From: Orthonyx spaldingii | Lineage: Eukaryota > Chordata > Aves > Passeriformes > Orthonychidae | DNA: 64,000 nt | Direction: 5' to 3' | Assembly (NCBI GenBank): GCA_013397795.1 | Contig: VZTJ01000748.1 | Coordinates: 2,090,648 to 2,154,647, forward strand | Position numbers and translations under genes: made by a program | The notes under the pieces: model-generated | What the model was told of the DNA's origin: nothing | The model's input: the letters and a program-made list of their open reading frames with translations, nothing else | Database searches by the model: none | Part shown: positions 1-13,450 of the stretch, piece by piece | Layout of the letters: each line of letters opens with the position of its first letter | Position numbering within the stretch: the first letter of the stretch is position 1

Positions 1-359
1 ATGCCTGACCTATAAATTCTGTCAAATTCTGTGTTTGTTTAACTAATCTCATTTGTCTTAATGAGCCATTAGACTGCTGTCAGAGGTGAATTTAGAATGA
101 GATTTTAATTACTGCAATTTAACTTCTAATGATGAAAAACAAATTAACAATCCAAGTTTTTCCTTGCTTCCACACATTTGAGGAAGTTGGGTGTCACAGC
201 CTTGTGCACAGAAATGTGGACCACTGGAGAATCCCTGTCATTCAGCAGCATGGTTGTCACCAGCTGGAAAGGGCAGTGAGTGTGAAGGAAAGAGGTTCTC
301 TGTTCAAGCATGTAATAAGGTGAAGTAAGCCAAAATCCCTTTCAGTCTTCCAATAATGC

Positions 360-413
360 TTCTCTCTCTCTCTCTCTCTCACTCTCTCTCTCTCTCTCAC
401 TCTCTCTCTCTCT
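360..413. repeat. (CT)n microsatellite
   Basis: About 54 bases of almost pure CT dinucleotide, broken twice by a single CA unit, so it has three perfect blocks. Such tracts are length-variable. Confidence 0.95.
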
Positions 414-3400
414 GAATAGTGTAGTTTCTTAAGGCAGCTTCTGTATACTTTAGCTCATCTCTTTGCTCTTCATTTAGGGGATCAATCCTCTTTTCCATAA
501 AAGAATAAGAGAAACCCTAAATATATGAGGGAAATTGAATCTTCTGGAACAATTTTTAATATGTAGGCCTTTCTTTTGTTAGCTGCTGTCAGACACAAGT
601 GGTAGGAGAGGAGTCCTTTTGTCAGAAATCCAGTTGCTTGTTGGTGTCTCCTACTTGATGATGATGGTTTGGGGTCTTCTGATGGTAAGTGACATGCACA
701 GTGTTTTCAGATGCATCATGAGGACCCAAAGCCTAGAGTGGTGTGTAACTTTTCTCAAATGTGAGTAGCAGTGGACTCTGGTTTCAGTCAAGCTACGTTA
801 GGAAAAAATTTTGCCTGTACTGTCAGGTTCTAGAAAGGAAGAAAATTAAATCCTAGGAAACTGACATTAGCAAAATCTTTCCTCTTCTGTTTCAGTAGTT
901 TCTATAGTTACTGAAATATGCCTAGACAAAGGCACATATCTTAGTTACTTATTTGTAAGGGAAATAATTGTTGTGCAACATGTGCATCCTGAGCAAAGGT
1001 ATCTTCTGTGTTCCTGCCTATGGTTAGGCTGTGTGGTGCCATTGATATTTTAAAATACAGAATTTCTACTTAAAAATGAAGGCATCATATGAACAAAAAT
1101 CCTAGTTTGGGTGACATGTAGCAGTTTTACAGAGTATTTTGTCTTTTGTTCTGTGTTCTATAAAGAGCCTGTAGAATAAGCTTTGTTTGTTGTTTGTTAT
1201 TAAAAGCAGTGAGCACTTTCTTTTAAATGTTACAAGATCTGGAAAGCCTGTGTGCCTGGCTGAGCTGTGTATTCACAGGCATGTTTTTCACAAGTATATG
1301 TGTAAATAATGGTGGTGTTATTACAGTAAAGGGCGTAAAGACCTTAGGATCATAAATTTGCATGACATAATGGTAAATAGTTTGTTCAAGAACGGTTAGA
1401 GTTTTAAGGCGTCATTTTCGTTGATGGGTTTTTTTGGTAAAGTTTTGGCCCCTGAGAAGCATAAAAATCGACAGTTCACACTGATAAAAAATCAAGTCTT
1501 AAGGCAGTAATGATACAGCTGTCACTGACTGAGCATGGAAGGTTGAAGGAAAATGAATGCTTACTGATTCAAGAGCTTTCAAGCTTGTTAAAATTAGATT
1601 AGATGCTTTCTTTAAAATGCTGCAAATCTTGTTTTGAGATGAGAACAGGCTTTTGCCTTTGATGGTTTTCAGCAAGATCAGAGGTAGTTCTTTCTGTTTA
1701 GTTCAGAGGATGTTAGAGCTCATGCCTGTTGCTTTTCCATGAGGCACTTAAAAATATTTGATTAGTTGAATCCTTATATTTCCCTTTTCCTGCTAAAAAA
1801 ATCACCTGGACCCACTAACAAAAGTTCATAAGCTTGGCAGTGTTTCACTTACCCAGCCGTTTCCTGATTTCTGTATGTGCACATGCATAGATTTTTTAAA
1901 AATGAATCTCAATAGAAAAAATTAATTTTTAAAATTGGCAATGCTGGGGACTTCATTCTCATTTTTGTCATTTGTTTAATACCTTTTAAAGAGAAACATT
2001 TTTTGTTTCATTGTATGCACTGTTTTGTCAGCATGTACCTCTCTGGGAGAAAAAGCCTTTTCAATGTTCTGTCTATCCTCAAAGCATGGTGTATCCTCTG
2101 TTCCTTGCATTGTTCGGAGCACTGTCTCAATGTCCTTTTACTACAGAAATACCTATTTTGTATTGGGAGTACCTAATTCCTCCTATTACAGTGATCCTGC
2201 CTCACGGAGCACTCCTCGCCTCAGAATTAACGAAAACCCTCACCAGGTTGTGACTCTCAGGTTGAGAGACCACACCATGTTGAGCAGCAAAAAAAGAAGA
2301 GGGAAGCGAGGGGAGAAGGTCTCTTTTCCAGGGCATTTGGGCTCCATTGGGCACAGTCAGATTGTCCTTCATTTCCTAATGAAGGCTGCACCCAGCAACC
2401 AAGGCCGTGTGCCGTGGCTCGTAAGCAGGATCACTGCAGTCCTGGGGAGATGTCTTGTTGGAATGGACAGTATCTGTGGCATAAGCTTACATGGGGGCTG
2501 AAGGCTTCCAATTCTCTTGTAGCACTGTGTCATGTTGGTTTAAAGACAAAGGCAAACTAACCCTAACCCTGGGTGCAACAGAAAAACCTTCTATAGGTTG
2601 CTCTATTTCTGTCTGGAGAGATCAAGGCTAGACAAAGGACTGATGCCCAGTGACCTTGTATTCTTCCCAGACTGTAATGCTCACTCTTTGTTCTTGAGAT
2701 GTGAGTATTCCCTGATGTAGGCCAACAGCAGTTACTGTCTGATTTCACACTCACCGCTGTCTAATACTGCAGTACACCAATAAAGCATGGACCTTTACCA
2801 GCTGGAGAGGTTGCTGGCTACTAAACCAACACCAAGCTTGGTGAGACTATAAGCATGTCAAGCCATTTAACTGTGTATGCATGGAATTAATTTTTTTATT
2901 ATTATTTTTAGTTTCACCTGTACCTGAAGGCTTTTACTCATTCTAACTGGTATTTTGCTGTAAAACTGTCACTGGTTTAATTGTTCTGTCCAATTGCTGG
3001 CTGATGCTTTGTCCTAAATATGAGGAAATTGGTTCATTGAGAGGGTGCACCATTTTCCCAAATTCTACTCACTGCCATGGGCATGCATTTTGAAGCTGTA
3101 AAGTCAAAGTGAACCTTTCTCCCTGTCAAATTCCTCTCCAAGCCAGGCAGAGTTAGTGGTTATGTGTGACATTGGATTTCTTCACGAATTTGTTTTTAAT
3201 TCCTGTTCCTCCTCAAAATCTTTGGTACTGCATTCAGGGTTGTTTGTACATGAATTTATGGCTGTTGTGTAACTACTTTTCAAACTAACAAAGTGTATCC
3301 ACTGCTCCAGCTTGGTTCATGTAACAGGGAAGAGAAGTGCGCTTTGATGTACTGGTTCCCCTCAAGCTTTTGTGGAAGTCAGTGGGATTTTGTTCTTGCA

Positions 3401-6311
3401 TTGAGGGAGAACAGAGCAGAATCTCCATCCCATAACTCTTTAGCAGCATGACTGTGCCTGGTTCACAGCTGGAGAGAGAAGGGATGGACACCCTTATTAA
3501 ACTCTTCTTCAGTCTAAGGTACTTCAGTGATTGGTGAAGTGCATATGAAAACTCCTGCTACTTGATCTGGTGCTATCTCTCCCCCATGCTTTTGTACTAT
3601 GCATCTTCTCTGACCAAAGTGTTTAGATACACATTAGAGCTATGCAACCACTGTGAAAACAGAAAATTAAGCTAGACTGTGGCCACAAGAGTGACAGCTC
3701 TGTCAGATACTTTCTTATTAAAGAACCTTCATAAGTGATATGCTCAGTAATGCCAAGGAGAAAGGGGAAACAACTTGAGTTTCATCTGCCAGACTGGACT
3801 TTACACTGCTCTGACATTAAAGCTGAGTAGCTGCGATATGGAAGTCACAAGCCTCCCCTGACTGCAGAGCAGGCCGTGGAGCAGGACTAAGAGGGAATCA
3901 ACCTTGCAACATTCCAGGTTTTGACAAAGGTGCTTTCCTGGCTTAACATGGTTTTGCTTTATAATAGTAATAATAATAACCTTGAGAACAATATAACTCT
4001 TAACAGTTGACTTCATGAGATCTTAAGCGGTACATGAAGTTTTCCAGCAGAAATTCAGTCAGCTTTAATAATAGTTGATGTTTTCTCTCAGTTCCCATAA
4101 TTGAGTCATTTTCACTTCTTGGTACTCCACAGAGAAGGAACATTCCCATCTTAACACTGCTGTACTCTTCCTCTCTGTTAAAAAACACTGTGTATGGATG
4201 GGAACTGTTTCTTTTGAAGCAGATGCAGAACACTAAATGTCCTGAGTTTGTTATTCAGCAGTTTCAGGAGAAAAGGAATGAAGAAGGACTATCTTCAGGA
4301 TACACTGAGTCCCATTTGTCTCCCTCACAAAGAGGGGAGCTCCCCCACGTTAGGTTAAAGTTTCTAACCAGGGATTTCAAGTCATCCTGTGCTGCCTGTG
4401 TAGTCAACAAAGAAAGAGGCAGCAGGCAGTTCAGATCATCTATTATGTGAATTGACCTCTGGGAGAGACTTTCTTCATCAACTGGAAAGTATTGATTTTA
4501 ACTGGTGTTCCTTTGATATGAGGCGTGTTTTAAAGCAGTGTCACTCAGCCCAATGCTCCATAGGCACCACCCTCAGTCCCTATGGGTTCACATCTGTGTG
4601 TGACAGGAGCCTAGAGTAACACAGGTACAGTGAGTGGGATGGATCACGTCTGGCCGGCCAAGGGCAGAGCCCAGCCTGTCCCTCTCTGGCAGAGCACCCA
4701 CAGCTTGCCAGCACTCTGTGCCTGCGCACCACCAAAATTGCAGCAAGCAACTGAAGTGTATTTTGACAAAGGTATCGCTACTAAGTATTTGATTCTAGCT
4801 GCTGGCTTCTTTTTGGGTAGCACATGGATTATGTATGTTGGCAGAGAGTGATTTGAGACATGTGTAAAGCTAGGAAGACAACCCATACTTTCATGTCCTG
4901 TGGCCATGTAAAATGCCATTGTCATTTCATAGATTTTTTTTTTCCAAGTTAGATTTCAATCAAGTTTTGCTTCTTTTGTCACCTTCCCTACTGCAACACT
5001 CTTCTCCACTGTCTGGAGAATAAACTGGCTCAGTGGAACTAAGAACCACTCCTGGTATTTTCGCATTGATGGGCCAATCTGGCATACCATGGTAAAGTGC
5101 ATTCTCATTATTTGCCACTGTCATCAACCAGTATTGGTTTCTCTTCCTAAGTGCAGCTTAGAAAATAATTGATGCACATGCATATTAGTTCCTACCCACT
5201 CCTCCAAGGATATAATTTTAGTATATACTTAAACAATCCTTAGATAAACATTCTTTTGTACTTTCTCTTGGTTTGTGTGTATACGGCTGACTCCACTAAA
5301 TTTGAAAGATGGCCCAAGTCTGAATCTAAATAAAAATCAGTTGAAGTACAAGCAGAGATAATTCCATGTTACCAGCTGTAAACCTTTTAGGCTGCCAGTG
5401 TGCAGTAGTATTTGCTGTCTGGCAAATGACATGCTCATAATTGCCTGTCAATCAATGAATCCTTTAGGGTGAATTGTAAGGGATTTCAGTACCTTGTAAA
5501 TAAGATTGGTCTTCTCCCTTTTGCTTCTGTTTATATTCTGCAGTATGTAGTTGATGAGTAGAGCCTGTATGAACATACTCTTCTGTGGCAGGAGATGAGA
5601 AACACTTTGTTAATTCAGGTTATCTGTTTCTCACCTCTGTGAAAAGAGAAAGTCGCTTTACAGCACTGCCATGAGCCATCAGCATGACACATGTCCTGAT
5701 TGATTGTTGATGGGGGAGGGAAGAACCTCCATTTTCATTTCTTCATGTCTTACTGACTGTCTCACACCGAAATGAACTTATTTCCCACCTTCACAGGAAC
5801 AGCATCCAATGTGTTTGTATTTATGGCTGTGTTGGTTGTAATTAGGCCCCAGAATGCACTAATGTAAGAACATTTTGAGGCCCTTTTGTAATGTAGCCAC
5901 TTTCTTATAACTAGTTTCAATTTTCATTTGTTCAGTGTATTGGCAGGTGGGGTCTGACTGAGCTCTTGCTTGTGGGTGGTGGTGGTGGTGGTGATTGGCT
6001 TTGGTCACTGCTCATGCCCACATTGGTACCAAAAGGGAGGATGCAGCTTTTCGGCTTGCTGCAAAATAACTTTGAGAATGTCAGTGATTCATTGATGTGC
6101 AAAGTCTTTAATCAATGGGATGTATGCGCAGTGCTGTGAACCACCAGGCACATTTTTTGTGATGCTTTCCATAATACTTTTTCCGAGTTATGTCTTCCAA
6201 CTGTAAGATAGGGTGTCTTTCTAATTCATTGTCCTTTTGGTATTTTGTAGTTTGAAATACTTGAGTTGTACTGATAAAAGTTCCAGTACATCAGAACTTA
6301 GATCTAAGATT

Positions 6312-6370
6312 ATAGATAGGCAGGTAGATATGTCAATATATCTATATCTATCTATCAATCACAGATAGGT
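6312..6370. repeat. Degenerate GATA/ATCT tetranucleotide repeat
   Basis: Imperfect GATA units run into ATCT units, so the patch is partly self-complementary. It looks like a decayed microsatellite. Confidence 0.6.
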
Positions 6371-7872
6371 GCTATTTAACTTCTAGACTACAATGCTGTG
6401 AACTTCTCACAGAGGTGCAAATCATTTATTCGCTGTCGTATGACAGGCATAGTGCCAGAATTTCTTTGTTTCCACGTCTGAGGTGATATCACTTTTCTTA
6501 TGTCTTTTGTAATGTAGTTAAATACTTTTAACCTTACAACCTTGCTATTAATCTGTTTCACTATTTCTCAATGATGAATTCCATTTCTTTGGAAAATACT
6601 GTATACAGTTGTGTGCTAGTGTCAATAAAATTGACATTTGTGTAACAAGCTGTGGCATTTTCTCAAATTTCACTGAACATTGATTTAGTGTGAAACTGTT
6701 GGTAAATCCTTTCTTGCTAGCTGTAATAATACAGACCTTTATTTCAGACAAATACTGCTTTGACTTTGATTTATAATAGGCTGCATAACTGTCATGATTA
6801 CGTAAACTGATAACTGCTGTTTTTTCCTTCTCTTTTCAAAGGAATGATTTATAAACATGAACTGGTTTGGAACTGGAAAACATTCATGTTTTAGCAATAA
6901 ATCTTGAGTTCTTCCAGAAAATAAATAGGTTTTACTACCAGCCTAATTATATTTATTTTATATTATATTTACTGGAGATTCTCAGCTGTGTTTTTTAGCA
7001 ACAGGAACATTTACCTGTCATAATTTAGGGAGGACATAATCACATCATAGTAAATTGTATTTGACCCTAATTATATACAGCAATGTATGTGTTTTACATT
7101 TCATCTTAGACAGGCTGTTAGCTGGGGTAGTCAAGAACTTGTCACATTTTTTTTTGGTTGGATTTTAATGTATGATGCCAAAATGGCACAGACTGTAAAT
7201 GTTCTTCCACATGACAGATTCATCTTCTAAAACAGGTTTAGATTTTCAGACGTATGGAGGAGGGGTTAACTGGGAGAATATTGGGCATTTTTGGCAAATT
7301 TCTTTTTGTGCAGTCATTAATCTGGCTGCCTCCCAGAAGACAAAATGCTAATTTCAGTAATATTTAATGTAGTGTATATGAATCCACAGAAGTGTAATTA
7401 ATTGTCTAATTCTTTAATATTTTTAATCCAAAATGAAATGGGACTTTATATCTGTGAAAATCTGAAATTGTCATGCTTTGTGCATTAAAAGTATTGCTTT
7501 TCTTATGTAAATATAATGCTAGCATTTCCATCCCAATCAATCAGAGGAGCATGGAAAGACTTACAAGGTATAATATAAATACTCGTGTTGTGTGTAGAAA
7601 TTGGGGAACTAGTAGTTTTCTCCCTTCATGTTAGATCTGACTGGTCTTAGCAGCAACACTGCTGTAGAAAGTCATCCTTTTTCTCTAGACTTCAACTAGA
7701 TAAATTTGTACTAACTTGTGTCCTGTAGTTCCCCATGAAGTACTGATCTGAGTGTTTGAAGTTCTATTTTGTTGGAAAGAATGACACTCTTGGGGTGATG
7801 CCCATATTGTTGCATTTTTTCTTTTCTATAGAGTGGATTACGATGATGAAATTTTTTATATTAAGCTGATGT

Positions 7873-8075
7873 TTAGAATTATAGCCTGAGTTGGAAGGGA
7901 CCTTAAAGAACACCTAGCTCCAACCCCTCTGCCATGGGCAGGGACACCTTTCACTAGACCAGGTTTCTCAGAGCTCTGTCCAGACTGGCCTTGAACAGTT
8001 CCAGGGATGGGACATCCGCAGTTTCCCTGGGCAACCTGTTCTAGTGCCTCACCACGCTCACGGTAAACAATTGCA
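7873..8075 (-). mobile_element. CR1 LINE 3'-end fragment
   Basis: The plus strand reads as the reverse complement of the CR1 3' region. Diagnostic phrases are 'gttggaagggacctta', 'ctccaacccc' followed by 'tgccatgggcagggaca', 'actagaccaggtt' and 'gggcaacctgttc'. CR1 is the dominant LINE of birds. The copy is 5'-truncated and diverged, and ends about 265 bases before the next FARP1 exon. Confidence 0.93.
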
Positions 8076-8340
8076 TCTCAGTCATCTGTGCCTTGGTCCC
8101 TTCCCTACAGAGATAGTAATTTCAGCCAGGTTTATCAGCTAAAAGACAATCAGTCCCTTGGTGAATGCAAGTGGATGCAGTTCCTCTGGCTTCAAGGCCA
8201 TTTGGGCTAGTTTGAGGACCCCGATGGCTATGTCTTGTAGCATGATTTCACATGCTGCAATTTAAGATTTTAACTCCTTGTGGTACTTTCTTGAGAAAGC
8301 TTGTCCTAATTGATTTATCTTTTATCATTTTTCTTAGCAG

Positions 8341-8528
8341 GTTCTCTGACTGGCAGCCCTCACCTTTCAGAGCTTTCCATCAATTCCCAAGGTGGACCAT
8401 CAGTGGCAAATATGACTTTATCTCCAAACTTGAGCCCTGATGCCAAGCAATCATCTCCCTTGGTCAGCCCTTTGCTGAATGACCCGTCATGCATCAGGGC
8501 TGATGATGAGGAAGAGGTCAAAAGAAAG
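8341..8528 (+). CDS. FARP1: FARP1 exon: Ser/Pro-rich linker before the DH domain
   Basis: Encodes SLTGSPHLSEL at its start, then LSPNLSPD and SPLLNDPS, and ends EEEVKRK, as in mammalian FARP1. It starts by completing a Gly codon (one base from the previous exon) and ends in phase 0 before 'gtaaggc'. The acceptor is 'tagcag', a NAGNAG tandem site. The low-complexity Ser/Pro content fits a flexible linker. Confidence 0.95.
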
Positions 8529-9991
8529 GTAAGGCAAATGAAGTTGGGCTTGTCGCTCTTCTCTCTGATGCGTTGTGATAAATCTGGGCCATTCCTGTTG
8601 GCTGCAACCTCAGGAGCTTGTTTGGACAGGGTCTCCTGTAAATCCAACTTGCTTTTAAGGAGTGAAGTTTGGTAGTTTGTTGTAACAAAACAGTCAGCTC
8701 CATTGTGTTAGTGGAGAGAAAATTTCCAAGTGACAGAAAGAAAAGGAACAGTGTTGAGCCTGCTGTAGGAGTGTCCAACCCAGGCTCTTGGGTCTGTCTC
8801 TGCTGTGAACACCACTGGGAGCATCTGGTTGTGGGAGGAGAATATGCTCTCTTTGAGCCACAGCCTGCAGTGTTCAGCTGGGAGTGTTTGGCTCAGACCC
8901 ATCATCACACCAAAACCATAAGGGAGCATCACATCCAGAACTGCTTTCTGAAGATAAAGTGTTCATCTGAGCCAGAGTGCTCTGGGTGCCTGCTGGCTCA
9001 TCCCTCCTCTACTGCTGGGTGAGAAGGGCTTGCTCTTGTCCTTTTGTGGCCTGTTTTTTCTCCTCAGCTTGGAGCATCTCAGGAGGAAGAAAGGAATTCC
9101 GATGGCTATGCTGGAAAGTGGGGGTTTGTGTAAGGAAGATCTCTTTTCCCACTGTGCATAGCTAGCAAGATATGTGAAAGAAATTTAAGAAGAAAAGCCA
9201 GGAATCAGTTAATAGTCAAGACTCTCTCTGCCAGTCCAAGACAGAGCAGCCAGTGACTGCTGTGTATACCAGCTGGTGATGGTTCCTATGGGAGTGCATT
9301 CTGACTAGGAAATGCCCACACAGACTCCCTTTGCAGGGCATTCACAGTGTATCCACTGCATCATTTGTCTTCAGGGAGGAAACAACAGAAAAACATCTAT
9401 GGATTTTCTGAATTTTTGCTTCCTGAGCAACACAGGGGAAGATCAGCTGGGTTCCTTTGGCTCTTCAGAATTAAGAAATTTTAAATCTGTAGCTTAGTCT
9501 AAAATCCTTCCCTTCTCCCACTGTTAGGTTGTCCAGCCTGAGAGAATCTTACAGGTTTGAATTTTTTTGAAAGTGTTTTTCTGTGGATTATCACCTTGAT
9601 GATGAAACTTAATCAAATACAAATTTTTGTCATTTTGTCAAATTTGACATTTGATTCAAATAGTCTTCTAGCCTGCAAAGGATTTCTTCATGAACTTCAC
9701 AATATGTCCTACTCCAGGAATAAACTGAAAGGAACATCAGCACCCCAAAGCAGTAGAAATTGTTTCGGCAGAAAAAGACGTCTTTCAAAAACCCATAGAA
9801 AGTTCTTGTTCTCGTGTGTTTGCAAGGAAGGGTTGTTTTTAGGGCTTCAGGGCTTAGGAACATTCAAGCATGAGTCACAGTATAACCACAAGCAAGGGTC
9901 ACTGATTTGTAACTCTCTTCGTGATTTATTACCTACGGTTTTTTTCTCCATAAAAGCAGAGGAGAAAACCTAATGTGCTTGCAATTTACAG
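8529..9991 (+). other. FARP1 intron, 1.46 kb
   Basis: Donor 'gtaaggc', acceptor 'aatttacag'. Several open frames occur here on both strands but none has splice borders, homology or start context. Nothing else seen. Confidence 0.85.
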
Positions 9992-10081
9992 AGGTTCCCA
10001 ACTGAGAAAGCTTACTTCATTGCTAAAGAAGTGGCGACTACAGAGCGAACATACCTGAAGGACCTTGAAGTCATCACATCG
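9992..10081 (+). CDS. FARP1: FARP1 exon: start of DH domain (CR1 helix)
   Basis: Thirty codons, phase 0 to 0, from RFPTEKAYF to LKDLEVITS. The stretch AKEVATTERTYLKDLEVI is the first conserved region (helix alpha-1) of Dbl-homology exchange domains, whose Glu contacts switch I of the Rho GTPase. Acceptor 'atttacag', donor 'gtatgt'. Confidence 0.97.
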
Positions 10082-12231
10082 GTATGTTTACTTGAGCATT
10101 ACTCACAAAACACGTGACGCTCTAGTCAGTGGTGGTGTTTCATCTGCTCCATTTAACATCGTAGCTGTTCCATGCTGCTTTTATATTCTGCACTGTAGGT
10201 ACAGGAGTACTCCTCCAGGGAGGAAATAACACAAAAATCAGAGAGTAGAGGTTTGCTCTGTGGTTAGTAACATGCACTAAGAAACTGTATCAGGTTGAGG
10301 AACTTGGGAGACACTTCAGTTATATTTTCTTGCTCTCATGCTTTGTGGTTATAATTACTAAAAATGCCTGTGGGTTTTCAATGACTTCTCTTAAAACTGA
10401 AGTAGCTCCTTAGGGGCACATATAAATGTTTTCTTCTGTATTAAATGCCCTCCATTTAACATGAAATATTGTGGAGTACCTATTTGAATGATTCTGATTT
10501 TTCAGTAAGGGAAACTGTGTGTTAAATGAGTCATTCATCTGCAGCATCTGATCAGAGTGCAATTGTTAAAATCACCAAGGCAAATAGCTGCCATCTTTGC
10601 ACAGACAGCAACAGTCTTATTTCACTTCCAAGAATAATGTGTGCAGGATCTGGTCTGAAATAACAATTTTCTGTGAAATGGCACTGGATCCAAACCCCTT
10701 CATGGCATTTTGGCCAGCTCCAGACCTCTCAGCTCTTAAATCACCCAGTGAGGTGTATTGCCCACTCCTGTGTTGAGTGTTGTGGTAAGGAGGACATGCG
10801 TCAGGGCAGAGTGTTGGGACCAGCTGGAAACCAGGGACACACTTTCTCCTCAGCTTCTTGTCTGTTCCAGGATGCCATGTGACAGATGCAGCTAATCAGA
10901 CCCCAGCTTAGACAGAGCCAGTATAGCGTTGTTTTTACAGGCAGCAAGGTAGTTGTAGCCCCACTGCTGCTTACTCTCTGCTCTCTGGGAAGCCAGCCCA
11001 CTGAGAGAAGAGGCCAGGTTCTGTGGGACAGTTCTGCAGTCATTGCTGCAGTCTCAACAGCAGATATGCTGTTTTCATCTGATATTTCATCCAGTGGCTG
11101 CAGAAACAAAAAGTTTTAGCTCTTCAGAGCTAAATGCATTTCCCACCCCATCTTTCATTCTTGTGGTAGGCAAATTTGAATTTGCTGGATCACCAAGAGG
11201 GACAGGCCTGATGATTAGCATACAGTTGTATCAACTGTGCTCCACAAATGACTAGCCCAGGAGGCCACTGACAGTGAACAAGTAGCTAACATAGCTGGAA
11301 AAGGAACAACTGCTGTGCATGAATTTTAAGACTTCGTAGATATGCTTCAGCTTTAGCTCTGCTCACTGCTGAGATAAGGCAGGGAAGAGGGAAGCTTAGG
11401 AGGGATCTCTCTTTATCCCAGATCTGGCTCAGCTCCAGCTGATGCAGTGTCAAGCAAGACTGCTGTTACAGCCTTCTATGGTCCCACCAGCCTTCTAGGT
11501 GCTGCTGGAAGTGAACCACAGATAGCTGGAACCCCTCAGGGCAGTCAGGAGGGAGCAGTGTTACCATGTTGAAGATAACAGGCTACCTTGGCAAGCTACC
11601 TAGTCCTATGGTTTTATGTCACCCATAGTCTCTTAGGATGAAATAAAGAGAATATGGAACAAGATTGAGCAGGAGCTTGTTTTAGTCTCTACAGTGTCTG
11701 GCACTGTTGCTCCTGTTTTTTGATAGCAGTGTCTTCCACTTGTTCACTTTGCAAAGTGATGTCCTCTGTGTGCACACAGCAACGTGGGCGTGGGTGCTTA
11801 CTGAACCAACTCCTGCCAAAGGCATTTCAGATGGAACTCGGCAAAAAGAAAATGCAGAGCACATTTTTTTGCTTTTACTGGATTGTTTGCAGGTGTTGCA
11901 ATGCTCTTTCTCTTGCACCTCCAGCATTTCAAATTCAGTTTGTGTTGACTAACCAGTTTGTGTTTGAAAAGAATTTTCAAGATTTGATCAGTGACGGCAA
12001 AGGGACAGGGAGTTGCTTTTTCAACTATGCAGGGCCTGATCTCTGGTAAGAGCACAAGTTCAGCACACAGGAGTGTCAGGGATAGTCTGGGTTGTATTCC
12101 TAGTACCAGCAAAATAAGATCCTTGCTGCCTTAGCTGTTAGAAGTATGTGAGTTATGTACATAAAGACAGCAAATGATCATACCTGCTTCATTCCACCCA
12201 CCAATAATTTTGCTTCTTTTTTCCTTTGTAG
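10082..12231 (+). other. FARP1 intron, 2.15 kb
   Basis: Unique intronic sequence with several non-coding open frames on both strands (for example 11682-12112) lacking splice context or recognisable homology. Confidence 0.85.
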
Positions 12232-12365
12232 TGGTTTCAGAGTGCAGTGAGTAAAGAGGATTGCATGCCTGAAACACTGAAAAATCTCATTTTCTCCAAC
12301 TTCGAACCTTTGCACAAATTTCACACTGGTTTTCTCAAGGAAATTGAGCAGAGACTTGCTCTGTG
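12232..12365 (+). CDS. FARP1: FARP1 exon: DH domain, second part
   Basis: Encodes WFQSAVSKEDCMPETLKNL, then IFSNFEPLHKFH and KEIEQRLALW. The last Trp codon is split TG|G across the intron. Acceptor 'cctttgtag', donor 'gtaaga'. Matches the alpha-2/alpha-3 part of the FARP1 DH fold. Confidence 0.97.
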
Positions 12366-13418
12366 GTAAGACTGTTGATTGTTATTTATCTGTATTATTT
12401 CATGCAGTTTAGCATTTTTGCATTCCTTTTTTGCTAACTCCTTGTGATCTACTGTAGTGCTTAATTTGTGTAAGTCACAGATGTTGGTTATTAACAGACA
12501 GGGTTTATTGAATCGTGCTTTGTTCATGTTTACTCGACAAACTCTGTTGTTCAGATATCTCAGTTACAGACATAATGCAAATGAGATCATAATTCCGGAT
12601 GAAGCTTTCTCTTGCCAAATGTCAGTGTTTCTACATGGCAGCTCTTTTGAAGAACATGCTACTAGCAAGGCTTATCAGTAATGAAGAGGGAGAGGCAAAA
12701 GACCAGGTTCTGTTTCTGTCAAAATAGATACAGCCTGGGAGGATTCCACAGAGCAGCTTCTCATTCTGCAGCATCGCAGCTGTGACACTCTCAGGGTCTA
12801 CAGTGCACTCTACAAATTGGCAGTGTCAGAAGAGGACACTGGGCTTGAAAATTATCTATTCTTAACATAATAGTGACAGTAAAACATGGCATTTTCACAA
12901 AATTGCTATGAAGTGAGTAATTCTTCCCTGGCAAAGCTCTTAATTCATTTGACCACTGAAATCTTAGCAGAGGCAGCAGCACAAGCAGAAGCCTTCTGCT
13001 TGCTCTGATTAGACATGTCTGGACTAGATTGTCTTGCTCTGTGTAGGCATTTTTTGGTAACTTATCTGTGGTTCTGGGAGCTGAGCTTTTCCTTCTCAGT
13101 TAGAAAAGTGACAACGAAAATCACGTGAAAACAGAGCAGGCAGACCTAATGAGTGTTAATCAGTTTAATTAAGATGGGTGCCTCTTTAATGAATCAAAAC
13201 AAAAGCAAAACACAGTGTCAGAGTGTGTGAGTAGTTCTTGTGATGTAGTGAGATCATGGAATGAGGGCACAGCACCTTGCAGACTAGTGCTGTCCAAACC
13301 CACTCTGCACAGTTGCAAAATTAGCAAGTGTTTTCTGGGAAGAGGGGAATGTGATATTGCCTCTTAAAGATGACATCCACACCCAGGACTTTGGTTGAGT
13401 TATTATCCTAATATAATT

Positions 13419-13450
13419 CTTTTTATTTATATATATATATATATATGTAT
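13419..13450. repeat. (AT)n microsatellite
   Basis: About 30 bases of TA/AT dinucleotides with minor interruptions inside the large FARP1 intron. Confidence 0.85.

Larger units (their letters stand above)
1..8340 (+). other. FARP1 intron (5' part outside window), 8.3 kb
   Basis: No exon recognisable as FARP1 was found here. It holds a CT-rich microsatellite near 360, a short GGT run near 5974-5993, a GATA/ATCT-rich patch near 6312-6370 and a CR1 relic near 7873-8075. The rest is AT-rich unique sequence. Confidence 0.7.

Noticed and set aside
2192..2260. Possible FARP1 exon reading DPASRSTPRLRINENPHQ after an acceptor-like 'cctattacag'.
   Set aside because: The donors (gttgtg at 2247, gttgag at 2261) are weak. 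No open frame ends in the phase needed by the 8341 exon, and the peptide matches nothing I know in FARP1.
2560..2574. Two telomere-like units (ctaaccctaaccct).
   Set aside because: Only two units; expected by chance and too short for an interstitial telomere.
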